Shown: piece after piece, positions 1 to 10,452 of the stretch
Layout of the letters: the number at the start of each line of letters is the position of its first letter
Position numbering within the stretch: the first letter of the stretch is position 1
Assembly: GCA_965112735.1 (NCBI GenBank)
Contig: OZ218957.1
Span: 2,108,001 to 2,172,000, forward strand
Reading direction: 5' to 3'
DNA: 64,000 nt
DNA from: Phaeosaccion multiseriatum
Lineage: Eukaryota > Ochrophyta, other classes
Translations under genes and position numbers: made by a program
The notes under the pieces: generated by a model
Database searches by the model: none
Told to the model about the DNA's origin: nothing
Seen by the model: the letters and a program-made list of their open reading frames with translations, nothing else

Positions 1-368
1 TGGGCATTAGCCATGACTTCCCTCCAGCGCGGGGGTGGGGCGCGGGGGCGGCGAAGAGCGAAGAACCAACACCTTCACTCACGGGCCGCGGCGGCCAGAA
101 GGATGATGCGTCTTCCTCCCTCCACAACGTGCCATCCCATTTCCCTCCACACCCTGCCACTGCTGCTGTTTCAGCAACTACTGCTGCTGATGTTTGCTGC
201 TGTAGCTGCTGCTACTCCTTCTACCACTACTTCTACTGCTCCTGCTCCTGCTCCTGCTGCAGCTGCTGCCAAGGCCGTTCTTGGCCCTGGCCCATGCACT
301 GACCATTAAAGCGCCACTCAAGCTTTCACTCGGCGGTTGCTGCGAGCGGGGATAGCTGTCGATAGAGA

Positions 369-435
<67 letters not shown>

Positions 436-689
436 TAAGCGACAAAAGGCAGGGAGGAGGAGGGGGCGTACAGAGTCAGAGTCAGTCGGGACAAAAGGGA
501 GAGACCAGACCGAACGAGCCCGCTCTCTTGCCCTGGGCGAAGTGATTCATCATCCCTCCTCCCTCTACTTGAAATTGGCCCCGATCCCCCCCCCCCTCTC
601 CCCCCCCACCACCACCTCTCCTCTCCCTCTATCATGTTGTTCGCTCCCCTCCCCCTCCCCACGCGCTTCCATACCCCTCACCCCTCAAG
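1..689. other. left edge, no gene recognised
   Basis: No convincing exon is visible here. The stretch holds a GA/CT dinucleotide array at about 365-433 and pyrimidine-rich low-complexity DNA at 575-660. The Mpv17 gene to the right ends its last clear exon at a GAG|GTGAGT string that could be a splice donor, so a short C-terminal exon of that gene could lie in this stretch. I cannot identify one. Confidence 0.5.
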
Positions 690-2987
690 TCAACTCACCT
701 CCCCGTCCTCCTCTTCCTTGTTGTCCTGATTCGCCACCGAGGAGAGAATCGTCACCCACACCACCTCCATCATGTCAATGAACAGCAACTTCAAGTCCTT
801 GGGAATGACGTTGTTGAAGCTGACGCAATGAATCAACGGCCAGAAGCGCCATGACGAGGTTATAGCTGGCCAGGCAGTCTCTTGGATCAGCTCCCACACT
901 TCCTTTGGCTTGTAGCCTTGCAGTCCGTAGGTGAAGCTTGTGTAGGCGGCGTTGAGTACTATGCTGTACACCGTCTGATCGGCCACCACCTAAGGATATA
1001 CGCGGAGGAAGGATGGCAGCGGATGGGGCGTTGAGGAGGGAGAGGAGGAGGAGGAGGAGGAGGAGAAGGAGGAGGAGGAGGAGGAGGAGGAGGAGGAGGA
1101 GGAGGAGGAGGAGTGCGACTCTATTCCTTCTCAACCCTTCTTCCCTCTCCACATTTCTCTCTCGATGTCTCTATCTCACTCTGTTTCGGTCTCTACCTCT
1201 CTCTCTCTCTCTGCCTCAGCACCCGCCTCTCTCCCTGTCCGTCCATCTTGTCTGTCTGGCTTGTCTGGCTGACGAACTGCACACACTTTACTGACCTTGG
1301 GAATGAAGTTCCACCAAGCCCCTCCAAAGTTCAGATACGTCTGCATGAACTCGATCCAATAGTGGCACATGGGGCCGTGAACAATGAGGCCTGCCAGAGA
1401 GCTTCGCCCCGTGCGCCATAAGTCAATGGTCTTGAGGTCTTTCCCCTGTAACGTTTGGGCGCAAAAGTCGCCGAGTCCGTAAGCGAAGGCCGAGGTGAAT
1501 GCCTTTGTGACGATCGGGTTGGTACCTGGGCCAGTGGGGGGGGGGGGGAGAAGATAATGGAGGGTTTGGGTTGCGAGGTGTGTGGGGTCAGGTGTGGTGG
1601 GTTTGGGACGGCAGAATCTCTTCTCATATTTGGAATACCGTGATACACGTTATGCAGATATATATTTCTCTGTTTCAAGCAAGGCCTGGACGCTATAGAG
1701 CGAACAGCGCGCACGCGAGAGAGAGAGAGAGAGTGAGAGAGGAGGAAGGAGAGAGATGGAGTAAGAGACAGAGAGAGATGGAATAACAGAAAGAGAGAGG
1801 GAGGCGGGGAGAGAGATGGAGGAAGAGAGAGAGCGAGAGAGAGAGAGAGGTGGCGACAGGCTTCTTTGCCTTTTCATGCGCTCACAACAACGCCACGTAC
1901 CGACTGTTGTCTCATAGCGCAGGAAGTTGCTTGAGGGCATCCTTAGCACAATTTCCCACCAGGTCCATCCCCTGCTCAGCTCCAAATCCACTGTGCTGAT
2001 CTTGGTCACACAGAAGCCGACGAAGAGGAGGACGGCCTGCAGCAGCAGATGGTGGCACGGCGAAGGGGTTCGTCGTCATCGTCAATACGAGAGGGGGGAC
2101 GTGGGGGAGGGGAGGGAAGGAGGAGATGGACAGGGGGGGGAGGGGGGTGAGCCACCACAAAAGGTACACGGAGGGGCCTGACTTGGAAGAGCATAGTGTG
2201 CAAAGCAGAAGGCAATCCGGCAGAGTGACGCTACTCACCGCGCTATTTAGAATGAAGGTTCGCTGGCCTGGATCAATGTTCCACCACGCATCCTTCATCT
2301 CCGCAGGGATGGCTTTCGTCAACAGGTTGCCGTCAGTAGGGTCCTCCTCCGCCTCCTCTACCACCACACCCTCTCCCGTCGTGACTATCGAGCCGATGAC
2401 AGTCGTGGAGCGCGTCTCGTCTAGCATGGTGGCTTGCGGCATGCCCGTGTCTGCCTGCTATGAGAACAGAGAGGGGAGGGGAGGGGGGGGGCGGGGCAAA
2501 AGAGCGACCACCGAGGCGATTGAGAAGGAGCAGCAAGCAGAAGGAGCAAATTGAAGTAGTCGAGGAGAGCACCAGGGGAGGACAGGAAGGAGGTAGGAGG
2601 CGGCAGGGGCGAGCGAACAAAACAGGCGGCGAGAAAGGGGGTGGGGCACTGGGAAGAAAGAGAAGAGGAAAGGGAAAAGGGACCAGAGAGAATAAACACA
2701 ACCAAGCTTGCGAGCCGTGCACGCACCTGCGGCGTGGCGGCCAGGAACGACATGGCTCCCCGTGGTCTCCTGTGTGTTCCGTGTGCCCTGGGCAAGCTCC
2801 AGTTCGACGAATATACAGATAGAGGGGGTGAGGTGGAAGGGGAGCGGGGAAATACCGCCCGGCCTGTGCTCGGCAGTCCCGACCCAGGCAAGGTCACCAC
2901 GTAGCCCAGTGTTGCTGGACACTGGCTTATCAGCGCAACCGCCGCGGCTGCTGCTGCACACCCCAGCGAAGGGCATGTTGGTCGCAT
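690..2987 (-). CDS. Mpv17/PMP22 family membrane protein (5 exons)
   Basis: Exons on the minus strand are 2987-2727, 2454-2239, 2036-1901, 1525-1296 and 989-690, all joining in phase (380 aa). The last three exons carry the Mpv17/PMP22 pattern. A hydrophobic helix (AVLLFVGFC) opens exon 3, GDFCAQTLQGKD and a GPMCHYWIEF helix follow in exon 4, and the family signature W-x(2)-WP-x-I-x(5)-FWPLIH-x-VSFNNVIPKDLK-LLFIDMMEVVW lies in exon 5. The family comprises small four-helix proteins of peroxisomal, mitochondrial or other organelle inner membranes. The first about 170 residues are an extension that starts with a signal-like stretch (MRPTCPSLGC followed by Ala-rich residues), so organelle targeting is likely; I infer this and cannot say which organelle. 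A later ATG (at about 2753) is an alternative start. The final codons overlap a GTGAGT donor, so the true C-terminus may differ. The gene is divergent from the G alpha gene. Confidence 0.82.
1040..1113 (+). repeat. (GGA)n microsatellite in Mpv17 intron 4
   Basis: A purine-only GGA/GAG trinucleotide run lies between Mpv17 exons 4 and 5. Open frames through it (poly-Arg, poly-Leu) are artefacts of the repeat. Confidence 0.9.
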
Positions 2988-3556
2988 CTGTGCTGTTCTC
3001 CTTTTTTTGTGTTTTCTTTTCTCTGGCGCTGGCAGTGGCAGAGGCTTTCCTTTTAGAATAGCGTGTCTACGAAAGCTTGTAGCATGCAGTACACACCCAA
3101 AGAGATCTCTGTCATCCTCGATGCTCTGATTTCTTTTATCTTCTGCTTTAATACTCGTTGATGTGAGCTTTGCGTCATCAAATTGTTCAAGTTTCAATTA
3201 AGAGAAGGGGGGCGATCTGAAACTCACATTCATTCCCGAAGACGGAAAGTGCTTGTGAAAGCCGCTCACCGCCCTTCTTCTCCCCTTCCTTCTTGGGCTG
3301 TTAGCCTCCCCTTTGCTTGTTGATATCCCGTTTCTGCTGACCCTGGCGCAGCAGACCTTGCGGCAGGGCAGAGGTCCTAAACCGATAAAAAGTACTCTAG
3401 GAAAGCGGGGAAGGGCCCCCGCAGCAGTCGCAGGAGCCAGCAGCAGAAAAGGGGGGAAGGGGGTGGGTGCTGATATCCTGTAACACTCCGCTGCGTTGAA
3501 TGACAAGAACCACACTCCTTGCTGTTGTGAGGTGCCTGTAAACAGTGCCATAGGAG
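2988..3556. promoter_or_regulatory. divergent intergenic region, Mpv17 / G alpha
   Basis: These 569 bases separate the start codons of two head-to-head genes and must hold both promoters and 5' leaders. I see a T-rich stretch at 2999-3020 and no clear TATA box or other named element. Confidence 0.5.
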
Positions 3557-5959
3557 ATGGGGTGCCAGCAGAGCCGCGGGCGTGATGCTGAGCAACGACG
3601 TTCTGATGAGGTGAGGGTTGGTGTGGTGCTTATGCTGTGCTTGGCTGGATGGCATCCCGCTTCCCTTCCATCGCTTTGCCCTGTTTGTGTCAATCCGCGA
3701 GAGGCAACGGTGTCTCTCCACACTCTCCCCCTCCTTGGTTTGAGTGTGCATGTGTTGAGGCGCCCCCCTCACCGAGGAAGCACCTCTCTGGACTTGTTGT
3801 CAAACCATTCTCAGGTGGAGCTGGAGTTGTCAGACCACTCCAAGGCGGAGAATGACCGGGTCAAGCTGCTGCTGCTCGGGGCCGGAGAGTCGGGCAAATC
3901 CACTCTATTTAGGCAATTCAAGGTGCGTCGTCAGTCACTGATTCACTGACTCCTTTCTTGCCCCCTCCATGAGTGCCTACCTTTCACAGCGGAATGAGGC
4001 ATCGCACCATCCCACTCTCTTCCCCCTTACTCTGCCTCTCGCCTCCTCTCTCCACCTCCATCTCCACGTCCGGCGACTATGCCTGCCCCCCCTGTGCTAC
4101 TGCTGTATCAATGGTACTGTTCCTACTGTTGCTGCTGCTGCTGTTGCTCGTGGTTGCTGCTGTAGATTCTGTATGGCCAAGTGTCGGAGGGGGAGAAGCG
4201 ACACATGACCTCCGAAATCTTTGGCAATGTGAACCAGGCCATTCAAAAGCTCGCCCACAAGGCCGTTGAGTTTGGCCTGCGAGGAGAGGTCCAGGCCCCT
4301 AAGGCCTTCGATATTGTCATAGCCTCCGACTACGATAGGAAGATGGACGCCGCCATGGGCGATGCCATCAAGGTGAGGGGTCAGGACAGTTGGTTAGGTT
4401 GGGGTGGGGGGGGGGGAGGGAGAGGGGAGCACGGAGGGAGGGATGGAGGGAGGGAGGGAGAGAGCAGAGAGGGAGGGACATCCCAGGGAAGTATTAGGGA
4501 AGTAGAACGAAAGGGGAGGGGAAGAGGAACTGAAGTATGGTGGGGCTGGGCTTAAGGCGTTGAAGCAACTTCGGGCACGTGTAAAGGGCCGATTGTTTAT
4601 TACTACGTAGTGTTTTTTATTGACTTAGAGGAATCGACCTAAGCATTACGTGGTTGGGGGCCGTGTCAGGACCAAAGCCGGCTGAACACCTTCCGTGGGA
4701 ACCCACACTCTCTCCCTTCTCTTTCTCTCCCTCGCGTTCTTCCTCTCCCTCTCATTCTGTCTCTCCCACCCCCTCTCACTTTGTCTCCATCACCCTCTCT
4801 CCCCCTCTCCCCTTTCTCTCGATACCCCTGGCTCTCTCTCTCTCCATCCCCTTTCTAGGAGCTGTGGGCAGACCCCGCCATACAGAAGGTTTGGGCGAGG
4901 CGGACGGAGTTCCATATTATAGAGTCCAATAGAGTGTTCCTCGACGATATAGAACGGTGCGTGGCTGACTCTGTGTGAAAGGAAGGCGTATGGTGTCGGT
5001 ACATACCAAGGCATGGCGTCGGTGCATGTGGTCAGTGAGTAGCTTAAAGAGGATGAGGAGGAGGAGGAGGGGGGGGGGGAGAAGGAGGAAGAGGAGGAGG
5101 GAGGAGGATGAGGAGGAGGAGGAGGAGGAGAAGGAGGAGGAGGAGGAGGAGAAGGAGGAGGAGGACGAGGAGGAGGAGGAGGAGGAGGAGGAGGAGGACG
5201 AGGAGGAGGAGCAGGAGGAGGAGGAGGAGGAGGAGGAGGGGGAGGGGGAGGATACCAGGCGGGGCAGCGACGGGGGCAAGGGCGGACTGGCGACGATAGG
5301 ACGGAGGGACGTCACAAGAGCCACAGCAGCGGGAAAGGTGGATAGTGGGGAGGGGGTGGCGTGCTTTCGTCCCTCTACGCCCCTGTGTCCCTCGGCTTTC
5401 TCTTCGGCACTGCCTCACTCTTGTCATAAGCTTCTCTCTCTCTCTCCTTTCTCGCACGCGGGCCCTCACTCACTTACTCACTCACTCAATCACTCAATCT
5501 TTCTGTGTGTTTTCTATCCCACTTCTCTCCATCCCATTTCCTCTTCCTTCTCCGTCTCGAACTGAACAAACGACAAACACCACAAACAGCATCTCCCGAC
5601 CAGGGTACCTTGCCAGCGAGAGAGATGTTCTCTTTGCACGCGTACGTACGGCAGGAGTGGTGACAGAGCGATTCGATATCGATGGTTCCATCTTTGAAAT
5701 CTACGACGTGGGCGGGCAGAGGAATGAGCGGAGGAAATGGATCCACTGCTTCGATTCAGTCACGGCGGTGATTTTTGTCGTGGCGCTGTCGGAATTTGAT
5801 CAGTACTTGTTTGAGGACCGAGAAACAAATCGAATGGAGGAGGCGCTGGAGCTGTTCAGGACCATTTGCAACAACAGGCTCTTTATTAACGCGTCCATGA
5901 TCATCTTCCTCAACAAAAAGGATCTCTTTCAAGCGAAGGTTGAAAGGGTGAGTTCTTTG

Positions 5960-6001
<42 letters not shown>

Positions 6002-6959
6002 AAAGGGTTGTCATCTTGGAAGGATGTGCGTCTCTGGGGTAGTAGGTAGGCGGGTAAATGTATGTCTGTCAAACTACAGACCTGGACAGCTCTTCTGGAC
6101 ATCTGCCACTGACCCCCCTTTCCTTCCCCTCCCCTCCCCTCCCCTCCCCTCCCCTCGCTCAGGTGAATATCGCAGAAGTTAGCCCGTTCGAGGACTACGC
6201 AGGAGAGCCCCACTCGTACGAAGACGGCATCAGATACTTCGAGAGCAAGTTCCTCAGCCTCAGCCTCGACAAGGTGCATTGCATGGGACAGGGGCAGGGG
6301 CATGGTGGCAAGATCAGGGGCAAGTGTTCGAATTACGGGGATATGCGTTTCCCGTCATGTGCGGCCCAAGCTGGAACTTGCTTGACCTCGCGTCCCTCTC
6401 TCCCTCCCTCCCTCCCTCCCTCCCTCCCTCCCTCCCTCCCTCCCTCCCTCCACCCCTCCCTCCACCCCCCCCCCCCCCCGCCCTCTCTCTCCCTCTCTCT
6501 CCCTCTCTGTCTCTGTCTGTCTGTTTCCCTCATCCTGCCAATTGCAACAGCAAAAACCTATCTACGTGCACACAACGTGCGCAACGGACAGCCAAAACGT
6601 CGACAAGGTACTGAACCACTCAATATTTGTGTTTTGCAAGTCGGAGAGGCAACCAGGAGGGAGGCGCTAGGCCCAAGGACACACCCAACTACACCCACTG
6701 AAGGACACCAACAACACCCACAGATTGATTGCTTCTGCTTGACTCTCCGCTCGACATCTTAGACTCACCCTCCGACAGGATCATACCACCAGAATCTGAC
6801 TCGCGCTCTTCTCTGTTGTGTGGCATCTCTCTCTCCTTACTCTCTCTCTCTGTGTGTGTGTGCATCTTCTGGCCTGCTTTCCTATGCACCCACACTCCGG
6901 TACTATATATGTATGTACGTATGTATGTATGTATGTATGTATGTATGTATGTATGTATG

Positions 6960-6990
<31 letters not shown>

Positions 6991-7087
6991 TATCTGTCGC
7001 CTTTTGTTCGTACCGCTCTGACAGATCTTTAGCTCGTGCACGGACACCATCATCAGACAAACGTTGGCGAAGGCTGGCTTTGTATGA
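3557..7087 (+). CDS. heterotrimeric G-protein alpha subunit (8 exons, complete)
   Basis: Exons are 3557-3610, 3815-3922, 4166-4372, 4859-4956, 5590-5947, 6163-6273, 6551-6607 and 7025-7087. All junctions are in phase and give about 351 aa, the usual G alpha length. The start MGCQQS has the Gly2/Cys3 pattern for N-myristoylation and palmitoylation. Nucleotide-binding motifs appear in order: G1 GAGESGKST (exon 2), switch I arginine in ARVRTAGVVT, G3 DVGGQRNERRKW, G4 NKKD and G5 TCATDS. The helical domain is exons 3-4. The protein binds GTP, couples seven-helix receptors to effectors and acts on the inner face of the plasma membrane. The last residues are AKAGFV with no cysteine four from the end, so it lacks the pertussis-toxin ADP-ribosylation site of Gi/Go. 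Assignment to a G alpha class would need a phylogeny. Confidence 0.96.
5042..5255 (+). repeat. (GGA/GAG)n array in G alpha intron 4
   Basis: A long purine-strand trinucleotide array with scattered GAC and AAG interruptions lies wholly within the intron between exons 4 and 5. The charged open frames across it are not genes. Confidence 0.9.
5961..5998 (+). repeat. (AT)n microsatellite in G alpha intron 5
   Basis: About 19 AT dinucleotides begin shortly after the exon 5 splice donor. Confidence 0.9.
6397..6480 (+). repeat. (CCCT)n then poly-C tract, G alpha intron 6
   Basis: CCCT tetranucleotide repeats are followed by a run of about 17 C residues. Confidence 0.85.
6905..6990 (+). repeat. (ATGT)n microsatellite in G alpha intron 7
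   Basis: About twenty copies of ATGT lie 35 bases before the last exon acceptor. Confidence 0.9.
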
Positions 7088-8276
7088 AGGAAGGGAAGGA
7101 AGGAATGGAACATCAGAAGAGTGAAACGCATGAAATGCATGCTGAATATCTGGAGTGAGAGACACGCATGGGGCGCGATGGGGGGCACTTGAGAGCACTC
7201 AACGGATGACAGGGATGAATATGTATAATATATATAGATTCGTATTTATCCCTTGCTGATGCTATATGATATGGACTGCTCAATCAGCAAGGGATAAATA
7301 CGAATCTATATATATATATATGTTGAGAGAGAGAGGGAGGTGTGTGAGTTGACATAGATGGAAAGAGGGTTCCACTCACACACAGGATAGAGAGGTTTAG
7401 AGAGAAGGAGAGGGAGAGGGAGAGGAAGCGACACTGCTGGCGGAATGAGGGCGAATCGCGCTTGGGAAGCAGGCGTGAGGGCGTGAGGCGAATGTTATTG
7501 GTTGAAGTGTCCCTGTCCTCATCGGTAATGGCAGAAGACGGGCGCTGCTTGAGCCAGTGAGCATGGGAGCCAGCAGTCAGGAGGAGCGAGGAGCTAGCAG
7601 CCACCCGAGGAGCAGCCAGGAGGAGCAGTCAGAGCGCTGTCGAGCCCTGTCGCAAAACCCGAGATGACTGTACAGACTAGTTTTTGTTGGTGTATGCATA
7701 AGCACCAGCACGCTGCTGCAGTACACGGGTATATGGGCATGGGAGCATTGGCAAGTATATGGGCATGACAGCGTTGGCAAGTTTTCAATGCTACGTGACA
7801 GCGCGCGGGAGGGGGGCGGGGATGGAGAGCAAGACAGCGAGGAGGCACTCGCCCACTACTCACTGCTCCTCGACCCCACCTCTGCCACTGTGTCGACTAC
7901 AGTATAAAGTATTGACGCAGGGAAGAGAAAGACGGCTCCACCGCTTCTGTTGGGAGGAATGATGATGCGGCACGGGGGGGTGGGCGTGCCCGGCGAGAGA
8001 TCATACGGAGAGCCCCTATATTTGAATGCAGGCATTGAGAGTTTTGCGCTATCCAGCTGAGGGGATCGGTATCAGAGGGGCGAGGGTGCGCCAGTCCAGA
8101 AGGAAGGAAGCAGCGGAGGGTTACAGAATTTGGTGCTGCTCTTCTGGTGTGGCTCCATCCTGTCCATCTACTTGTCACTCTTTTGTTACGTACGACCAAT
8201 GCTGTTTATTATGTAAGGTCCTTGTTTTAACATGTGTATCTGGTCTATTTAGTATGGAGGTGGGGGCGGCCTAGCC
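7088..8276. other. 3' region between convergent genes
   Basis: There is no supported gene between the G alpha stop and the stop of the next minus-strand gene. It contains a perfect 32-bp inverted repeat (annotated separately), GA-rich DNA at 7322-7430 and otherwise unique sequence. Confidence 0.5.
7229..7314. repeat. perfect 32-bp inverted repeat (foldback)
   Basis: The arm at 7229-7260 (ending CCCTTGCTGAT) is the exact reverse complement of 7283-7314 (starting ATCAGCAAGGG), with a 22-base spacer. The outer ends run into AT dinucleotides. It starts 141 bases after the G alpha stop codon, so it may be in that gene's 3' UTR. As RNA it would form a long uninterrupted hairpin. Confidence 0.9.
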
Positions 8277-9046
8277 CTAACTGTAGAGGGGCTTTTGCTT
8301 GTACTGTATAAAGTGCCCAAAGTCCGTGCTTGGCCACGGTCGGGCCGCCCCGTCCTTCGCCTGCTGCCCTCCTTCAGGTGTGCAGAGGCCTGTGCGTGAG
8401 GGAGGGATGGAGTGAGTGAGTGCGTGAGTCGGTGAGTGAGCGATTGAGTGAGTGAGTGAGTGCGTGAGGGAGTGAGTGAGTGAGTGAGTGAGTGCGTGAG
8501 TGGGTGAGTGAGTGAGTGAGGGAGTGAAGGATTGAGTGAATGAATTCAATAATGATGTGAGTACCTCTGTTACCCTCCCAGCCGAGCTCCCCCCCCAGCC
8601 ACTTGCGCTCCCGCGGGACGGCAGGAGCGGGCTCGCCAGCCTGCTGCGGCCTGTCCATGTGTCCTTGCATGATGTGTAGCAGCTGTGTGTGAGTGGCGTT
8701 CTGCGGAAAGAGAGGCCCCCCTTTGACCTTCCTTGTATCCGGTGTTTTGCCCCTGCTGCTGCCGCCACTGCTGCTCCTACTGCTGCTGCTTGGGCACCCA
8801 CTGTTGCCTCCCGTTATGATGCTTTCCACCTCTGCCCGCCTTCCCTTATCTCTGTGAAAAGCATCAGGGGACCAGCACCGGATGGTTGGACCAGGAGCAG
8901 TAGAGAGACAGGTAGACAGACAGACAGGCAGATAGGTAGACAGACAGACAGACAGACAGACTGACAGACAGACAGACTGACAGACAGACAGACAGTCAGA
9001 CAGACAGACTGACTGACTGACTGACTCACTGACTCACTGACTGACT

Positions 9047-9077
<31 letters not shown>

Positions 9078-9836
9078 AGACCGGAGAGAGGGGCAGTCTG
9101 TGACGAAAAGAGGTAGAGAGACACGAGGAAGGGAGGGAAGTTCCGAACATGCGAAGAAACTGATGATTCGTGGGACGCCCACAGAAGGAATGGAAGGCTC
9201 GTACCTGTTGTACGCCATCTTCCCTCTATTGAAGCCGGCCTCCTTGGCCCAAGGGCTTGGGCTACCCCCGGCTGCGCCACTCTCTCCCTCCACATTGCTC
9301 GCTCCACTAGCCGGGAGGGGCTCTTGACTTTCTGGTGGGAATCTCTTGAGAGCTTCTGGGGTCTTTCGCCTGCAGAGCTTCCCCTCCTTGTCAAGCCTGC
9401 TACATGTGTGAGGGTAGTTCACCTGGTGGACGGATATGTTCGAGCAAATAAGCGTACAGTGACATTCTCTTCGTCTCCTGGTGCCATGACGTACTACTTT
9501 CTCACTCGCTCGCATACATGCCTGAAGATGTGGGATTTTGGGTGCCCAATGGTTCGTCTTGACCCTGGACAGCTGGAAGGACGCGTCCGCGCTGTACACG
9601 TCGAGGTCTCCCTGGGCCCGCGTGGAGCCGATGACGCCGATGCTGCTCGGGCTGAAGGCGGAGGTCGTGATTCCGTAGCCGTTCTTCCAGCGCAAGCCGG
9701 GGAGCTCCGCATCCGATGCGATCATCTCAGGCATGTGTATTGTGTTGTTTCTTGGTTGCCGCGCTCCTCTGGCAGAGCGGCCCAAACAAAACTTGTCCGA
9801 CGGCATTTTTCGAAACTGCCATTTCTCGAGCCTCAT
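8277..9836 (-). CDS. unrecognised protein, multi-exon (borders uncertain)
   Basis: Likely coding blocks on the minus strand are as follows. About 9750-9520 contains MPEMIASDAELPGLRW and NHWAPKIPHLQ. About 9425-9220 contains LDKEGKLCRRKTPEALKRF and ends FNRGKMAYNR at an AACAG|GTACGA donor. About 8699-8570 follows a TTTCCGCAG acceptor and contains HIMQGHMDRPQQ and KWLGGELGW. About 8383-8277 contains RPWPSTDFGHFIQYKQKPLY and then a stop. The last two blocks join in phase; the second-to-third junction does not do so simply, so an extra exon may be missed. I do not recognise the family. The short Pro/Tyr/Trp-rich motifs have the look of small structural proteins but that is only an impression. The start is not fixed; ATGs at 9836 and about 9735 are candidates. 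Confidence 0.45.
8400..8535 (+). repeat. (GTGA)n microsatellite
   Basis: Tandem GAGT/GTGA repeats with interruptions lie between the last two likely exons of the minus-strand gene. Confidence 0.85.
8908..9082 (+). repeat. (CAGA)n to (GACT)n compound microsatellite
   Basis: CAGA tetranucleotides change into GACTGACT repeats. It lies between the second and third likely exons of the minus-strand gene. Confidence 0.9.
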
Positions 9837-9839
9837 CGT

Positions 9840-10166
9840 TCACATAAAACTCCATGGCTCGGTGTTGAGATAGGCGAGGCAGGAATAGCCTTCCCAATCG
9901 CCGCGCAGCATCGACGATACAGAGAAGGGGGGGGGTAGGCTGGGAGCGGCTTGAAGGCCGAACGGAGCGAGAACCGCCTTGAAGCCAGAGTCCCAAGCAA
10001 TGGCATCTCCTTCGCCTTCTCCCACCCACAGCGTGCACAAGGCAGCGTCGGCCTTTGCTGCCCCATCCTCTGAAGTCATCCGACCCGGTCCAAACTTTCG
10101 TCCAGGAACTGCTCGTACTACGGCTGGAGGAGCAGCAGGGGGAGACACGCATGGGCGCAACAGCAA
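9840..10166 (-). CDS. possible additional coding block, unassigned
   Basis: The minus-strand frame is open for 108 codons and reads like protein in its middle (AIAWDSGFKAVLAPFGLQAA). A second frame offers MEFYVNDEAREMAVSKNAVG at about 9855. Either could be 5' exons of the gene at 8277-9836 or a separate short gene. Plus-strand frames are also open here, so coding strand and frame are unproven. Confidence 0.25.
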   Translation of the reverse strand: MLLRPCVSPPAAPPAVVRAVPGRKFGPGRMTSEDGAAKADAALCTLWVGEGEGDAIAWDSGFKAVLAPFGLQAAPSLPPPFSVSSMLRGDWEGYSCLAYLNTEPWSFM

Positions 10167-10452
10167 GGCCCAAGAAGGGCATACGAAGGTCCTCTACACG
10201 GCGAGACAGGTTCGTAGAGGGTTCCTTTTGGAAACGGCGGGCGCGTTGCTTTAATAACCTGTTACGGCCTGCTCTTCACTCGTCCACTGAATACAAAGAG
10301 GCAGCAGACTCAACAGGGAAGTTCAGTGCCGCCCACCCATACGCGCCCATGCTCTCCTTCTCACTTCCTCCCACTCATGCTCCCCTCCTCGCCCCCTTGC
10401 ACCCTTGTATGTTGCCTCCTGCCCTGCCCTGCCCTGCTCCCCATGTAAATGA

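Noticed and set aside
5042-5255. Open frames of poly-Glu, poly-Arg and poly-Leu
   Set aside because: They are translations of an intronic (GGA)n array; all frames of such repeats stay open.
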